A stretch of 64,000 nucleotides of DNA. Origin: Bacteroidales bacterium. Its GTDB lineage: Bacteria; Bacteroidota; Bacteroidia; Bacteroidales; F082. The DNA lies in contig JAEEQP010000001.1 in assembly GCA_016285355.1 (NCBI GenBank), positions 1 to 64,000 on the forward strand, written 5' to 3'. Position 1 is the first letter of the stretch, and each line of letters starts with the position of its first letter. The notes under the pieces were generated by a model that saw nothing but the letters and a program-made list of their open reading frames with translations, made no database searches and was not told the DNA's origin. Positions 52,198-61,879 of this stretch are shown piece by piece. The position numbers and the translations under genes were made by a program.

Positions 52198-54738
52198 TCA
52201 CTTGTTGACCTCTTGCCATTGATTGTATAGGGCCTGTTTTCTCTGCAACTCATCAATAATACCTTGACGCTTTAATATTTCGTTGTAGTGGAGGCTAACA
52301 AAATGCACTATTTGATTGTTCATTGATCTGGGTGCACCAAACTGGAAATTAATAGCAGAACGTCGTTTTGCAATAAAATCGTCATTCACCTCTCTTTTTA
52401 GATCTTCTAGAATACTATCATCTTCATTTCGCAACGATTTCTTAATTGCATTCTCGATTTTCCACAATGATTTCAAGAAAGAAATATTTGCATTTTGAAG
52501 AGTGTTAAATGACGAATTGGCAAAGTTATCATTGTGCATAAATTTCAATATGGTTCTACTGATTATTTCACGATTGATAAAGTCTTGGACAATGCTTGTG
52601 ACATCGTATGAAAAAAATTGGTCAAATCTATTTTTCCAAATGGTGTCTGAAATAGACTCGCTTAAACGTTTATACCATTTACCATTACCTTCATCCCTGT
52701 TACACAAGAAGCCAAGATATTTATCTTTCCTAAAGATGTCGTATAGCTCATTTTGAGCTATTTCTAAACTCGATTGAATGGGCTTCGGGGAAACTAAATC
52801 TTGCACCTTTTCGGTAATGAGGTCATTTAAGTTACACTTAATATCACTATATGCCCTAAATTCTCTCCAATTCTCATACTCAATACTTGTGCATGGACCA
52901 TTTTTTCCAATAATATTAAATGTGTGTTCTGCAAAAAGGCTGGATTTCTTTTCTGCATCTTGCTCATTCTTTATACTATCAATTATTTCTGTGATTTTCT
53001 CTTCAGATAGCACTGCGTTGTAATAGTCGTTTAATCCTCTTAATGAATAAAGGACTTCCCTTCCAACATCTTCATTTTTTGCATATTCTTTTATTTTCAA
53101 GACAATTGTGTCTACAATTGAATTGTGTGATATTAGTGATAATTCCGTACACAGTTCTTGTACCGTACGGTTTACATCCACATTATTATTTCCAATGTTA
53201 ATATTGATAGCATTGGCAAGCCTTTGAAGGTCATTAATCTGTTGATGGACAATCCCAAATAAACCATCGGCTGCCGCAGTAAAGTCTTTATCTATTCTTT
53301 CAATATTATTAGCAAGATTTGAAACTATACTGTAAAGAATCGTTTGGCAATTCTTTGTATTGTTTAATTGCAAATCAGAAATTGACCCATCTCCATTTGA
53401 TATGTAATCATATACATAATTTCTTTCGCAATCAACCAAGATTTTTCTTTCTTGTGGTAACACAATAGGTGTCATTGTCTTCTCTATACCATTCTTAAAT
53501 GCTCGAATATAGGCTTGGTTAATGAGAGTCAAATTACCTGCGGTGGCATCATTAATGATATAATAAATGAATTTACTCTGTTTCTCGCCGTAATTATCAG
53601 TTAGGCTAGAATGAAAGGAGATTAGGGCTTCTGCGGGGACAGCCTGATCGTGCGCTTTTTCGATAGCAATTACCGAATCTATTTCATTTAATAGTTTTTC
53701 CTTAAGGGTTTCGTCAACGCCAACTCTTTTTTCTCCCACTCCTGGAGTATCTAAAAACTGAATTGGGCCGACTTCTTCATTCGCAACTTTAAAACCAATG
53801 AAAACATCTATCATTTTTACAGCATAAACAGAATAATTATCCGTTGTTACACCATCATAATTGAATGTACTTCTCTTGTAGAAATCATCTCTGTTAGCAG
53901 ATAGTCGTAAATCATTTATTAAGGTATCTGGACGATCTAATAAATCAAGATATTTTTCATATTCTAAAATGATATTTTTAAAAGTAGCTCCCAAAGTGTT
54001 TTCTTGAGCATTTGGAATTGATAGTGCTTTGTCGCGATGGTTTTGGCAGTATTCTATTAAGTCAGATTTGGAAATGGTAGAGCACCCCGTATTAATCTTA
54101 TCCCAGTTTAGTTTACATTCTTCAATATATTTGTTTATGGTTTCACAAATGTCTTTTGTGGTATTATATGTCACAACTGCACGGGGAATAGCATCAGCCT
54201 CTTGGGGCAATCCATTAATCGCGGGATAATGTTTCCTAATCTCAGCTGGTATATCGTAATCACTATTAATATAGTTTACAGATGTCCCGGTACATGGAAG
54301 ACCGCCATTATTCGTTGGAATAATATCCCTTGACGATAGTTGCTCAGAAATTGGGCAAATCAATTGTTTAAGGATTGTACTTTTGCCCTGACGAAACGCG
54401 CCAACAACACCAATGTTGATATACTTTCGGCTAACTCGATTATAAGCAGTTGTAAATACTCCCGGATTGACCCCGTCTCCTAGTTCCTTTAGATTTGTTA
54501 TTAGCCCTTGGGTTGTTTGGTTCCCGTCAAGTATCTCTTTTATTTGAGTCCATATGTTTTGTTGTCCAGTAGACTCTACCATTCGTTCCCAAAGCTGAAC
54601 ATCGTCTGTTCTAAAGGTTTTCTGTATCGCTTTTACACGTCTATTCCAAGCGGAAATCGTGTTTTTTCTTTGCTCGTAAGTATTCCTTAAACTCTCTCTA
54701 TTTACGAGTGCACTTTGAATTAAATCTTGTATCGGCAT
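52198..54738 (-). CDS. Dynamin-like GTPase
   Basis: 846 aa. P-loop GAFRQGKST at residues 113-121 and G3 FLDTPGVGE near 330 define a dynamin-family GTPase domain; a long region between them (PTNNGGLPCTGTSV) is the usual switch area. The C-terminal half is helical and rich in Asn and Lys, as in bacterial dynamin-like proteins that bind and fuse or remodel membranes. Bacterial dynamins occur in several anti-phage loci and membrane-repair functions. It sits directly before the InlB-repeat genes and after the transglutaminase gene in one run. Confidence 0.82.
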   Translation of the reverse strand: MPIQDLIQSALVNRESLRNTYEQRKNTISAWNRRVKAIQKTFRTDDVQLWERMVESTGQQNIWTQIKEILDGNQTTQGLITNLKELGDGVNPGVFTTAYNRVSRKYINIGVVGAFRQGKSTILKQLICPISEQLSSRDIIPTNNGGLPCTGTSVNYINSDYDIPAEIRKHYPAINGLPQEADAIPRAVVTYNTTKDICETINKYIEECKLNWDKINTGCSTISKSDLIEYCQNHRDKALSIPNAQENTLGATFKNIILEYEKYLDLLDRPDTLINDLRLSANRDDFYKRSTFNYDGVTTDNYSVYAVKMIDVFIGFKVANEEVGPIQFLDTPGVGEKRVGVDETLKEKLLNEIDSVIAIEKAHDQAVPAEALISFHSSLTDNYGEKQSKFIYYIINDATAGNLTLINQAYIRAFKNGIEKTMTPIVLPQERKILVDCERNYVYDYISNGDGSISDLQLNNTKNCQTILYSIVSNLANNIERIDKDFTAAADGLFGIVHQQINDLQRLANAININIGNNNVDVNRTVQELCTELSLISHNSIVDTIVLKIKEYAKNEDVGREVLYSLRGLNDYYNAVLSEEKITEIIDSIKNEQDAEKKSSLFAEHTFNIIGKNGPCTSIEYENWREFRAYSDIKCNLNDLITEKVQDLVSPKPIQSSLEIAQNELYDIFRKDKYLGFLCNRDEGNGKWYKRLSESISDTIWKNRFDQFFSYDVTSIVQDFINREIISRTILKFMHNDNFANSSFNTLQNANISFLKSLWKIENAIKKSLRNEDDSILEDLKREVNDDFIAKRRSAINFQFGAPRSMNNQIVHFVSLHYNEILKRQGIIDELQRKQALYNQWQEVNK

Positions 54739-54807
54739 AATGTTGTATTTTTTATTATTGATTAGTTACTTTCTATTTAAAAATGATTATTAAGTATTAA
54801 TAAATTC

Positions 54808-55770
54808 TCAATATATACTCACTTGCGTAAATTCATGTGTTGCAGATAAATATTCCATTGTATTGTCAAAGAACTTAAAAGGGAAGCAAGGCGTAGATGC
54901 TGGTTTTTCACCAAATGTGTAAGAGAAGTCTCCATTATCAAAGATGTTTCTAGAATCCCATGTAGGATCCATCAGCACCCACCTGCATCCATTCCATGCA
55001 GTTGGAAAAACATGGTTGCTTTCTTTATATGCCATACTCTTTTTTTTCTCTGAGATAGTGTTTGATGCACAACAACGAATACCTATTGAAGGAATTGAAA
55101 GCGCCCTAAATATTGCTACTGTGAGATTGGTGTATCCTTGACACACACCCTTGCCTTTAGAATAAGTAGACAAAGAAGAGTTATTCTTCCTTTTATATAA
55201 GTCGTCATTCAAAGCATCCATATCGTATGAAATATTTAGAGCAACCCATTCGTGGACAGCTTCCATTAGTGATATATCCCTGCTTCTAGCGTCTTTCTTT
55301 ATTTGATGGGCAAGATTCCTAATATTAGTATTATTAGATTGTATTGTCTTTGAAGGACTAACTAATCGAGAATCGAGTGGATTTAATGTTTCAAGGATTT
55401 TATTATTCGATTCATAACTTTTAGGTAGTAGAAAGCAGACACAATCGTTGGTAACCTGAATTCTAATATTACACTGCCCAATCATTGAATAATACAAGTT
55501 ATCGTTAGCGCTATGTTTACACCACACACAAAGATAATACTCACCCTCCTTTAGTCTTCCGACGTCCATTTTATCAGTTCCAAATGGACTAAAAGGCAAC
55601 TTCCCTCGTTTGAACTGATGCTGCCACACAGTTTTTTCATCATTGTCAATGATTCCGAAAAGGCAATCATCAAAAAGCATATTTTGTGGCAAACTTTCTA
55701 CTACAATCTGAGTCCCTTCAAATGCTAGAAAGATTCCCTTTGACGAATATGATGTTTTAATTTTCTGCAT
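54808..55770 (-). CDS. Transglutaminase-like cysteine protease or cross-linker
   Basis: 320 aa. C-terminal half is the transglutaminase/peptidase fold: KGKGVCQGYTNLTVAIFRAL (catalytic Cys near residue 208), ESNHVFPTAWNG (His near 250) and MDPTWDSRN (Asp near 266). The N-terminal ~120 residues are beta-rich with no signal peptide, so it acts inside the cell. Such proteins may be peptidases, amidases or cross-linkers. It starts 2 bases after the kinase gene ends, so the pair is likely coupled; a role as effector triggered by the kinase is inference. Confidence 0.78.
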   Translation of the reverse strand: MQKIKTSYSSKGIFLAFEGTQIVVESLPQNMLFDDCLFGIIDNDEKTVWQHQFKRGKLPFSPFGTDKMDVGRLKEGEYYLCVWCKHSANDNLYYSMIGQCNIRIQVTNDCVCFLLPKSYESNNKILETLNPLDSRLVSPSKTIQSNNTNIRNLAHQIKKDARSRDISLMEAVHEWVALNISYDMDALNDDLYKRKNNSSLSTYSKGKGVCQGYTNLTVAIFRALSIPSIGIRCCASNTISEKKKSMAYKESNHVFPTAWNGCRWVLMDPTWDSRNIFDNGDFSYTFGEKPASTPCFPFKFFDNTMEYLSATHEFTQVSIY

Positions 55771-55772
55771 AA

Positions 55773-56936
55773 CTATCTTTTATGGAAAATATCGGAATTT
55801 ATTCTAGACTCTAATATTTTGTTCATTTTTTCTGTAATCTCCCTTTTCTTTTCAGCATCAAATTGGTTTGACAATTCCACAATCCTATTTTTCAAATCTT
55901 TGCATTTTTCTAATAGATTCTTTTTTTTACTATCCTCCAGTTGGAAAAGCAATCTCATAAGGAGTCTCCATTTCTCAATGTCAATATCTGTGGTAGAACT
56001 GCCGTAAACACCTGATTCGCCAAGAGGTTGAATATCGCGAACATCTTTAATTAAGTCATTTGCAATCTCTTCAAGTATTTCTCTTGCTGGCGTTTCATTT
56101 CCTTGCTTGAAAAGATAACAGTTCTTAAACGATTCAAAGTCTGAATCTCTAAAAAGCAATCCTTCTTCATTCGAGAGTCTATCAACTTCCTCATCGTCCC
56201 ACAAATAAGGCCTTGCCTGTAGCAGTTGTAAACTGGCAATGATTATTTTCTCTGAAAAGTAGTCATCTTTCTCAGAACAACATAGGGATATTGCCCCAGA
56301 AATACGTTGGGGGTGTTGATAACCGCTATAGCCAGATGTTACTTGTGGCCTGCCAGATAAAGCTGGAACATACATGGAATCGTAATCAATCAGTTTTATT
56401 TTTATATCGCCATCAGGTGACTCTGACACAATAATATTTGCGTGTTGCAAATCACCATGAGAGATATTATTCTTATGCAATTGTGCAAAACATTCTCTAA
56501 ACAAGACTTCCAATTTGTGTAGTTTTTCCACTACTAAAGTCTCCCCAAGTCCACTTTCGTAAACGGATTCGATATATTTTTTCAAATCAAGTCCATCGAC
56601 CCAATCCATTATCATTACATCAGTATATCCGTCATCAATCCGAAGACTTCGCTCGCAAAACTCATATCCCACGAAATATGGCATAGGATGGTCTTTCAGA
56701 AATTCGGACACCATCTGCATTCTTTCCTTATTATCTGAAATATCTTTAAGCCAAACTTTCACAGCTTTACATGTAGCTCCACTCTCCATCTTGAAGGCCA
56801 TGCCAAAACCACCCAAATAATATAAAGGCAAACCGTTCCTTTTTGACAAAACACATGTATAACCCAGCAATGGTTTGGCGATAATATTGCCCGTGTTTGA
56901 TATTGAGTCAATTGCTTGTTCTTTTGTTGGTATCAT
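55773..56936 (-). CDS. Ser/Thr protein kinase of the TerY-P type with C-terminal helical module
   Basis: 387 aa; ATG at 56936 lies right after the PP2C stop, and a start at 56969 is an alternative. The kinase keeps its parts: LGGFGMAFK (glycine loop), CKAVKVW (ion-pair Lys), ISHGDLQHANIIV (HxD loop near 170) and LIDYDSMYVP (metal Asp, replacing DFG). Activation is plausible with HGD and IDYD, as in TerY-P kinases. The last ~70 residues (EKWRLLMRLLFQLEDSKK...INSDIFHKR) are shared with the 51300-52175 protein. It forms a triad with the PP2C and vWA genes. Confidence 0.85.
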   Translation of the reverse strand: MIPTKEQAIDSISNTGNIIAKPLLGYTCVLSKRNGLPLYYLGGFGMAFKMESGATCKAVKVWLKDISDNKERMQMVSEFLKDHPMPYFVGYEFCERSLRIDDGYTDVMIMDWVDGLDLKKYIESVYESGLGETLVVEKLHKLEVLFRECFAQLHKNNISHGDLQHANIIVSESPDGDIKIKLIDYDSMYVPALSGRPQVTSGYSGYQHPQRISGAISLCCSEKDDYFSEKIIIASLQLLQARPYLWDDEEVDRLSNEEGLLFRDSDFESFKNCYLFKQGNETPAREILEEIANDLIKDVRDIQPLGESGVYGSSTTDIDIEKWRLLMRLLFQLEDSKKKNLLEKCKDLKNRIVELSNQFDAEKKREITEKMNKILESRINSDIFHKR

Positions 56937-56937
56937 C

Positions 56938-58107
56938 TCATTGCTGTTTATTGTCGTTTTGTAATTCAACTTTCAATAATTCTACCTGTTCGTTGATTTC
57001 AGCCATCAGTTTAAGGCACATATTCATCTTATTCGTTATTGCTGTCAGTCTTCTCTCGTAACCCTCAATAGTATCGTTTTGTTTTTTCTCTTCCTCTTCC
57101 AAAACTGAAGATTCTGGCGGAACAGCGTTTTGCAATCCTTCCGAAGCACATTCTTCTTTAAGTTTCTCCTCATTGGCGATTGTGTCTTTCTGCTTTTCAA
57201 CACCTTCTATTGATTCTCCAACCTGTTCTGTATTTGCAGAGTCGATGTTCTTCTTTTGCTCTTCTATACTGGTTTCCGCCGATAATTCTTTCATCTTTGC
57301 TACCTCTGCATTTATCTCTTCAACATTATCAAGGTATAGAGTTTCATAGGTAATCTCTTCTTGGTCTAAAGCATTAGTAATGTGGACAATCAGTAAAGTA
57401 CAGTCATCGTCATCCATTTCTTTTCCCATTATTTTTTCATCTCTCCATGACAAATAATCAACATGGTTATTAAGAGAAAACAATTCTTTAGCAATATTTT
57501 GATTCACCTTGCAATTATTAAAGAACCATTTTGACATTTCGTCCGTCATTAATAATAGGTATCCGTCTTCGATCGGCAATGTTCCTGAAATAGCTGCACC
57601 TTTGTGATTACCATTAGAAGAAAAATACTCTGGTTGGTAACCAAATTGTTCATTAGACATTGAAGAATAATATCTGATGTTTTCACCATTTTCACTAACA
57701 AATACTAAAAAGCTATCTCCCAAAGCGACATATTTCCAGCAATTATCATCAAAATAGCAACCAACAAACGTGGCTGCAGAAAAACCACACCGCTCTTTAG
57801 TTAACTCCAGTCGAAATCGTCCACGAGTATCACTCTCTGAATGCTTCTTATTGTAAAATCGGGTAAACTCTTCCGTATAGTCCTTTTTTAGCGTAGCGGA
57901 ATTACCCTCAATTTGGAATAATCCTATTGGATTGTTTACATAATCAGAAGTCAAATGCTGTGACATGAAAGAGGAAAGCAGCGACATTGTTACTCCATCT
58001 GAAACTGCAAAAGCTAAACGATTAGTGTCAATGGCGAAACAATCTTGACACTTTTCCAAGGGGTCTCCAATATGTGGGATAATAAATCCCTTGATTTCTA
58101 TCCTCAT
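56938..58107 (-). CDS. PP2C-family Ser/Thr phosphatase with coiled-coil tail
   Basis: 389 aa. PP2C motifs in order: FAVSDGVT (metal Asp, about 33-40), SAATFVGCYF, YVALGDSFLVFV (about 132-143), LMTDEMSKWFF (about 185-195) and DDDDCTLLIV (about 230-239). The last 150 residues form an acidic coiled coil not found in plain PP2C enzymes. It would remove phosphate from targets of the kinase encoded just downstream. It forms the triad vWA-PP2C-kinase with neighbours on both sides. Confidence 0.85.
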   Translation of the reverse strand: MRIEIKGFIIPHIGDPLEKCQDCFAIDTNRLAFAVSDGVTMSLLSSFMSQHLTSDYVNNPIGLFQIEGNSATLKKDYTEEFTRFYNKKHSESDTRGRFRLELTKERCGFSAATFVGCYFDDNCWKYVALGDSFLVFVSENGENIRYYSSMSNEQFGYQPEYFSSNGNHKGAAISGTLPIEDGYLLLMTDEMSKWFFNNCKVNQNIAKELFSLNNHVDYLSWRDEKIMGKEMDDDDCTLLIVHITNALDQEEITYETLYLDNVEEINAEVAKMKELSAETSIEEQKKNIDSANTEQVGESIEGVEKQKDTIANEEKLKEECASEGLQNAVPPESSVLEEEEKKQNDTIEGYERRLTAITNKMNMCLKLMAEINEQVELLKVELQNDNKQQ

Positions 58108-58124
58108 GGCTTGCTATTGTTCTA

Positions 58125-58152
58125 AGGGAGCCCCTCTGTCTTTGAGCTCCCT
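58125..58152 (-). promoter_or_regulatory. Hairpin between vWA and PP2C genes
   Basis: AGGGAGC and GCTCCCT pair across 14 bases. There is no T-run, so it could be an RNA processing or attenuation site that sets the vWA to PP2C ratio. Confidence 0.4.
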
Positions 58153-58170
58153 CATACATATGTTTTTGAG

Positions 58171-59028
58171 TTAAGTATTTGAAATGTTTGATCCAAATTC
58201 AATGAACCTTGTCAACGTGGCTTCTTGTGCATTAGCCACAAGACCTTTACAACCAGCTCCTATCTTGGCACCATTATCTGATACAAAGATGTGGGCAGCA
58301 CTTTGTGCCATCCTCGATGTTAATTCACTACTAATATCAAAAAGAAATTCAGTTTGATAATTGCCAGCTAATAAGCTCTTTTCTATTGGGAACTTGATTT
58401 CCTGACCATCACCCATGTGTGCATTAAACAAGAATACTTTGCCTCCATCATTGTCGTATGTGTTCATTAAATTCACCGCTGAACTCATAACTTCTTCAAG
58501 GTAGCCAGGAACTTGTTCGAAATCCTCCTTACATCCATCTGTGATATTAATTACAATAGGTAATCCCATTGCTACGATAGGTTTTTCTCGTTTGGTCGGA
58601 TCTGACGCTTTTGGGTTAGCAATCTCTCTTTTTATCTTTTCATGCCATGCTTCCAACAATTCTTTCGCCATGTTAAAGGCACCAGCCATTGGAGTCCATC
58701 CGTTAGTGCATTCAAGGGTAAACAACGGCTTTCCGTTATATTTGCAGGACATCACATCGTCTTCCCACTCACTTGCCCATCCGTGTCTTATAAGTTCAAC
58801 ACTATCTCCCTTTTTCCCATATCCAATTACAGAGATATAGCACCTATTAATAAAATCTTCACCACTAACACAGCCTAAGATAATGTCATTTATTGATTTT
58901 GTAATACAGTTTTGTGCTAATTCTAACCGAGTCATAGAACCTGCTTGATTTGACATTGAACCAGATTGGTCGATCAGAAAGACTACATGGCCAGGCCATG
59001 GTGATCCATTTTTTTCTTTGTAATCCAT
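58171..59028 (-). CDS. von Willebrand factor A protein (TerY-like)
   Basis: 285 aa. MIDAS metal site FLIDQSGSMSNQ (DxSxS, about residues 16-27), with the Thr site at NGWTPMAGAF and Asp at INITDG. No signal peptide or membrane helix, so it is intracellular, as TerY is. vWA domains of TerY type pair with PP2C and kinases in the TerY-P triad. It probably senses or recruits a partner by metal-dependent contact. The PP2C gene follows 63 bases later with a hairpin between; upstream is the M48 gene. Confidence 0.85.
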   Translation of the reverse strand: MDYKEKNGSPWPGHVVFLIDQSGSMSNQAGSMTRLELAQNCITKSINDIILGCVSGEDFINRCYISVIGYGKKGDSVELIRHGWASEWEDDVMSCKYNGKPLFTLECTNGWTPMAGAFNMAKELLEAWHEKIKREIANPKASDPTKREKPIVAMGLPIVINITDGCKEDFEQVPGYLEEVMSSAVNLMNTYDNDGGKVFLFNAHMGDGQEIKFPIEKSLLAGNYQTEFLFDISSELTSRMAQSAAHIFVSDNGAKIGAGCKGLVANAQEATLTRFIEFGSNISNT

Positions 59029-59102
59029 GATGTCGTATATTTAAATTAAACATAAATGATCATTTTGATACTTGTTTGTTTTCAACGATTATAATATGTT
59101 TG

Positions 59103-59966
59103 TCAAGGGCGATCGAATATTGAAATGTCTATATTATTGGTAAGTGATAAAACTTTGGGTATAAATTGATTAATATTCTCTTCATCCATCCATTTAATCA
59201 ACTCCGATGCCCGCATCACCGTCCAAGGATGAGTGGAGTCAACAATAGAGACGAACTTGAAGAATTTGTTCAGTTTCTCATAGTCCAAGGTTTCGAAATC
59301 CTTGGCCTGTTGGAGGAAGGCTTGTTCGTTCAATCTACTGAAATGGCCCTGGGGAAGCCCTGCCATTTTGGTGAAGGCTCGAACAACTGCGTCTTTGTTT
59401 TGGCAACACAGCAATCCAGCACGGTCAGCGGTAAACTCGCTCATCCTGTCCCAATACAACAAGGCATATTGCAAAGGAGCCGCAATAAGGTTGCCGCCAG
59501 GAATCATGTCAATAATGTAGTTAATCACCTGTGCCAGCATGTGATAGAGCATGTGATTGCTCTTAATGTGCCCAAGCTCATGGCCGATGATAAACAGGAT
59601 TTCGTCATCGTCGCACAAATCCATCAAACCAGAGTTCAGCACCACAATTGGATTTTCCGCTCCAACGGTAAATCCATTAATCCCGAATCCCCACTGAAGA
59701 TACATCTCTGGCTTCCTGTCAACATCCAACACGCGGCAAGCATAATCCATGTACTCATACAGCTGCGGATAGCTGTCCTTTGTAACCCTCAGGTGGCTAC
59801 CTGTATATTGCACCCTGTAAATGCGCTCAATAGTTTGCTTGGTTACATATTTTCCAGCAATGGAAAGTCCTGGAGTCGCTTCCAAGGTCTCCAAAGCCTT
59901 CTTGTCAAAAGGATGCTCGTATTGCGAGTGGTCGAGGCCAGTCAATATTTTCTTCGTGTGCTGCAT
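59103..59966 (-). CDS. M48-family (HtpX/YggG-like) metallopeptidase
   Basis: 287 aa from MQHTKKILTGLDHSQYEHPF. A TTG start at 60008 falls inside the -7 box and is rejected. FIIGHELGHIKSNHMLYH has HExxH and MSEFTADRAGL supplies the third Glu ligand. A hydrophobic stretch (VINYIIDMIPGGNLIAAPLQYALL) lies after the zinc site, as in HtpX. No signal peptide. It is the first gene of the 12 kb run and has a clear promoter (60006-60013). In this context it could be an effector or a maturation protease; there is no direct evidence. Confidence 0.82.
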   Translation of the reverse strand: MQHTKKILTGLDHSQYEHPFDKKALETLEATPGLSIAGKYVTKQTIERIYRVQYTGSHLRVTKDSYPQLYEYMDYACRVLDVDRKPEMYLQWGFGINGFTVGAENPIVVLNSGLMDLCDDDEILFIIGHELGHIKSNHMLYHMLAQVINYIIDMIPGGNLIAAPLQYALLYWDRMSEFTADRAGLLCCQNKDAVVRAFTKMAGLPQGHFSRLNEQAFLQQAKDFETLDYEKLNKFFKFVSIVDSTHPWTVMRASELIKWMDEENINQFIPKVLSLTNNIDISIFDRP

Positions 59967-60005
59967 AACTGAATCGTTAGATGGTACGCGCAGGTTTTGA
60001 CGCTG

Positions 60006-60013
60006 CAAATATA
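60006..60013 (-). promoter_or_regulatory. -7 box at the head of the 12 kb run
   Basis: TATATTTG on the minus strand, 40 bases before the ATG at 59966. The gap 60014-60227 shows no convincing gene. Confidence 0.6.
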
Positions 60014-60227
60014 ATGAATAACTAATTTGGTTCTACAAAAATTCATTTTTTCAATTCTTTCACCCAAAAAGATGTGACAAATATAAAGAATCTATCACGC
60101 AGAATGATTTTTCTCAAAATTTTCACTCTCTCGAATGAACAAACACTAAATGCCGATGCGTGTCTTACCACGCAAGAACTCCATATGACGATCGATGATC
60201 ACAAATTTGTCACCAAACCCGACAAAA

Positions 60228-60926
60228 TTAAGAAAACTCTTTTACCAACCGATCTATTCCTTCAACAGCCTTGGCTTTGATGTGTTGAAAACCTAAAGGG
60301 AGCACACCTTCCATCTCATTCGGGTCAATAAGATACTTGGGAATTCCTTTAGGAGCGTAATCCACCAACCCAGCAGCAGGGTAAACCACCAACGAGGTGC
60401 CTATCACCACAAATATGTCTGCCTGTTTTACCCAGTATTCGGCCTCATCCATTTTATCAACATACTCGCCAAACCATACAATATAAGGTCGCAATTGTGA
60501 GCCGTCTGCTGCTTTGTCACCCAAACGGATAGGCACATCAAGAGGATATTCCTTAATGTTATCTGGTAAGAGTTTATTGCGTGAAGAAGTAACCTTGCTC
60601 AGTTCACCATGTAGATGAATAACCCTGCTACTCCCAGCCCTCTCATGAAGGTTGTCAACATTTTGTGTTACGATGGTCACTTCATATTCATTTTCCAGTT
60701 CCGCCAGTACCCGATGTGCATGGTTAGGCTCCACTTCCAGTAGATTCTTTCGTCGTGCATTGTAGAAATCAAGTACAGCCTGCGGGTTTTCCCTGAATCC
60801 TTCAATGCTTGCCAGCTTCATGGCATCATATTTTCCCCACATCCCATTGGAGTCTCTGAATGTGGGTATTCCGCTTTCGGCACTGATACCAGCACCAGTA
60901 AGAAAAACAATGTGTCGTTTATTCAT
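60228..60926 (-). CDS. Sir2-family NAD-dependent protein deacylase
   Basis: 232 aa. NAD motifs FLTGAGISAESGIPTFRD (residues 6-23), IVTQNVDNLHERAG and the active His in VIHLHGEL, then PYIVWFGE and VVIGTSLVVYPAAG. The usual four zinc Cys are absent, as in some bacterial sirtuins. It removes acyl groups from lysines using NAD; Sir2 domains also appear in defence systems that deplete NAD, but there the domain is fused to other parts, and here it stands alone. It has its own promoter (60949-60956). Whether it belongs to the 12 kb system is open. Confidence 0.88.
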   Translation of the reverse strand: MNKRHIVFLTGAGISAESGIPTFRDSNGMWGKYDAMKLASIEGFRENPQAVLDFYNARRKNLLEVEPNHAHRVLAELENEYEVTIVTQNVDNLHERAGSSRVIHLHGELSKVTSSRNKLLPDNIKEYPLDVPIRLGDKAADGSQLRPYIVWFGEYVDKMDEAEYWVKQADIFVVIGTSLVVYPAAGLVDYAPKGIPKYLIDPNEMEGVLPLGFQHIKAKAVEGIDRLVKEFS

Positions 60927-60948
60927 AGTCCAATCATTTATTCCGCTG

Positions 60949-60956
60949 CAAAAATA
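60949..60956 (-). promoter_or_regulatory. -7 box of the sirtuin gene
   Basis: TATTTTTG on the minus strand, 23 bases before the ATG at 60926. Confidence 0.6.
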
Positions 60957-61077
60957 TTATATATCGTTGCCGCCCGCAAGTGGTAAACATGGGTATTTAT
61001 CAGCACATAATTCTGCGACAGCCTGTCGCAGCTTTACCAAACCCTTCAGAAGACGAGTCTAACTCTTAACCGTTCTC

Positions 61078-61557
61078 ATGCGATTCTTCATCCTCAGCCA
61101 CTATGTTGCCAACTGTCACATGCCGCTGCATTGTGATGCCCGCCCATTCTCTGACGAGAAGGGTATCCACGGAGCCATCGAGAAGAAATGGGAAGACCAG
61201 GTCAACAAGTCCTACAAGATTGACAAGGACAACAACCGTTTCTTCTATGACCCCGATGGTTATCCGCTACCACTAAACCCAACGCCCTTCATCTTGGATG
61301 TTGAGAACGATGTGGCCACAAGGAAGTATATCTACGGTTGGACAGGCGACAACGGCAACACGTGGGATTTCATGAGTGCCGTCTCGCAATACTCCTATCT
61401 GTTCTCCTACTACCTCGTTCCTGAAACATTCAAGAACACGCAGACCATGCAAGAGTTCATGGAGCAGACCGAGTGGGGTCAAAACTTCGACAAGTACAGC
61501 AAGATGATTTTCGGTGATGCCATTGATGCCATCGCACGTATCTGGCTCCGTGTCTGA
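61078..61557 (+). pseudogene. Truncated S1/P1 nuclease or phospholipase C-like gene
   Basis: 159 aa reading LSHYVANCHMPLHCDARPFS then IHGAIEKKWEDQV. The H-x3-N-x-H-x-P-L-H-C spacing is the zinc site seen in S1/P1 nucleases and PlcC-like enzymes, but the conserved N-terminal zinc half is missing and the frame is closed by a stop at 61060. It is the only protein-like stretch on the plus strand between the sirtuin gene and mobC. I read it as a gene fragment. The match is by motif only. Confidence 0.5.
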
Positions 61558-61879
61558 ATTAAATACAGAAAGTGGTTGAAATAACCCCTTTCCCGTCCAT
61601 CCTATCTGTTTTCAGCTGACACCGGGATGAGTTATAAAAAAGTTGGACAACACCTACTAAAACTATCACCAACCCATGAAGATCTGTGCCGCGCCGAAGC
61701 CTTTGTCTTATGTTCGGCAATGTTACAGCTGCATCATTTTGTTGCACTACATTGTTTTGGCTAAACATTGCCGCTTAATATTAAAATATGGAAATATAGA
61801 TATTTATGATTATGAATAGTTATATTTCTGTTTTATAACAAAAACAAAAACCTACATAGTAACATAGTAACAAATTGTA

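Noticed and set aside
59166..59972. 268-codon plus-strand frame opposite the M48 gene
   Set aside because: Antisense shadow of a gene with clear zinc motifs.
60074..60280. 68-codon frame between the sirtuin and M48 genes
   Set aside because: It runs into the sirtuin 3' end, has no start context, and I recognise nothing in it.
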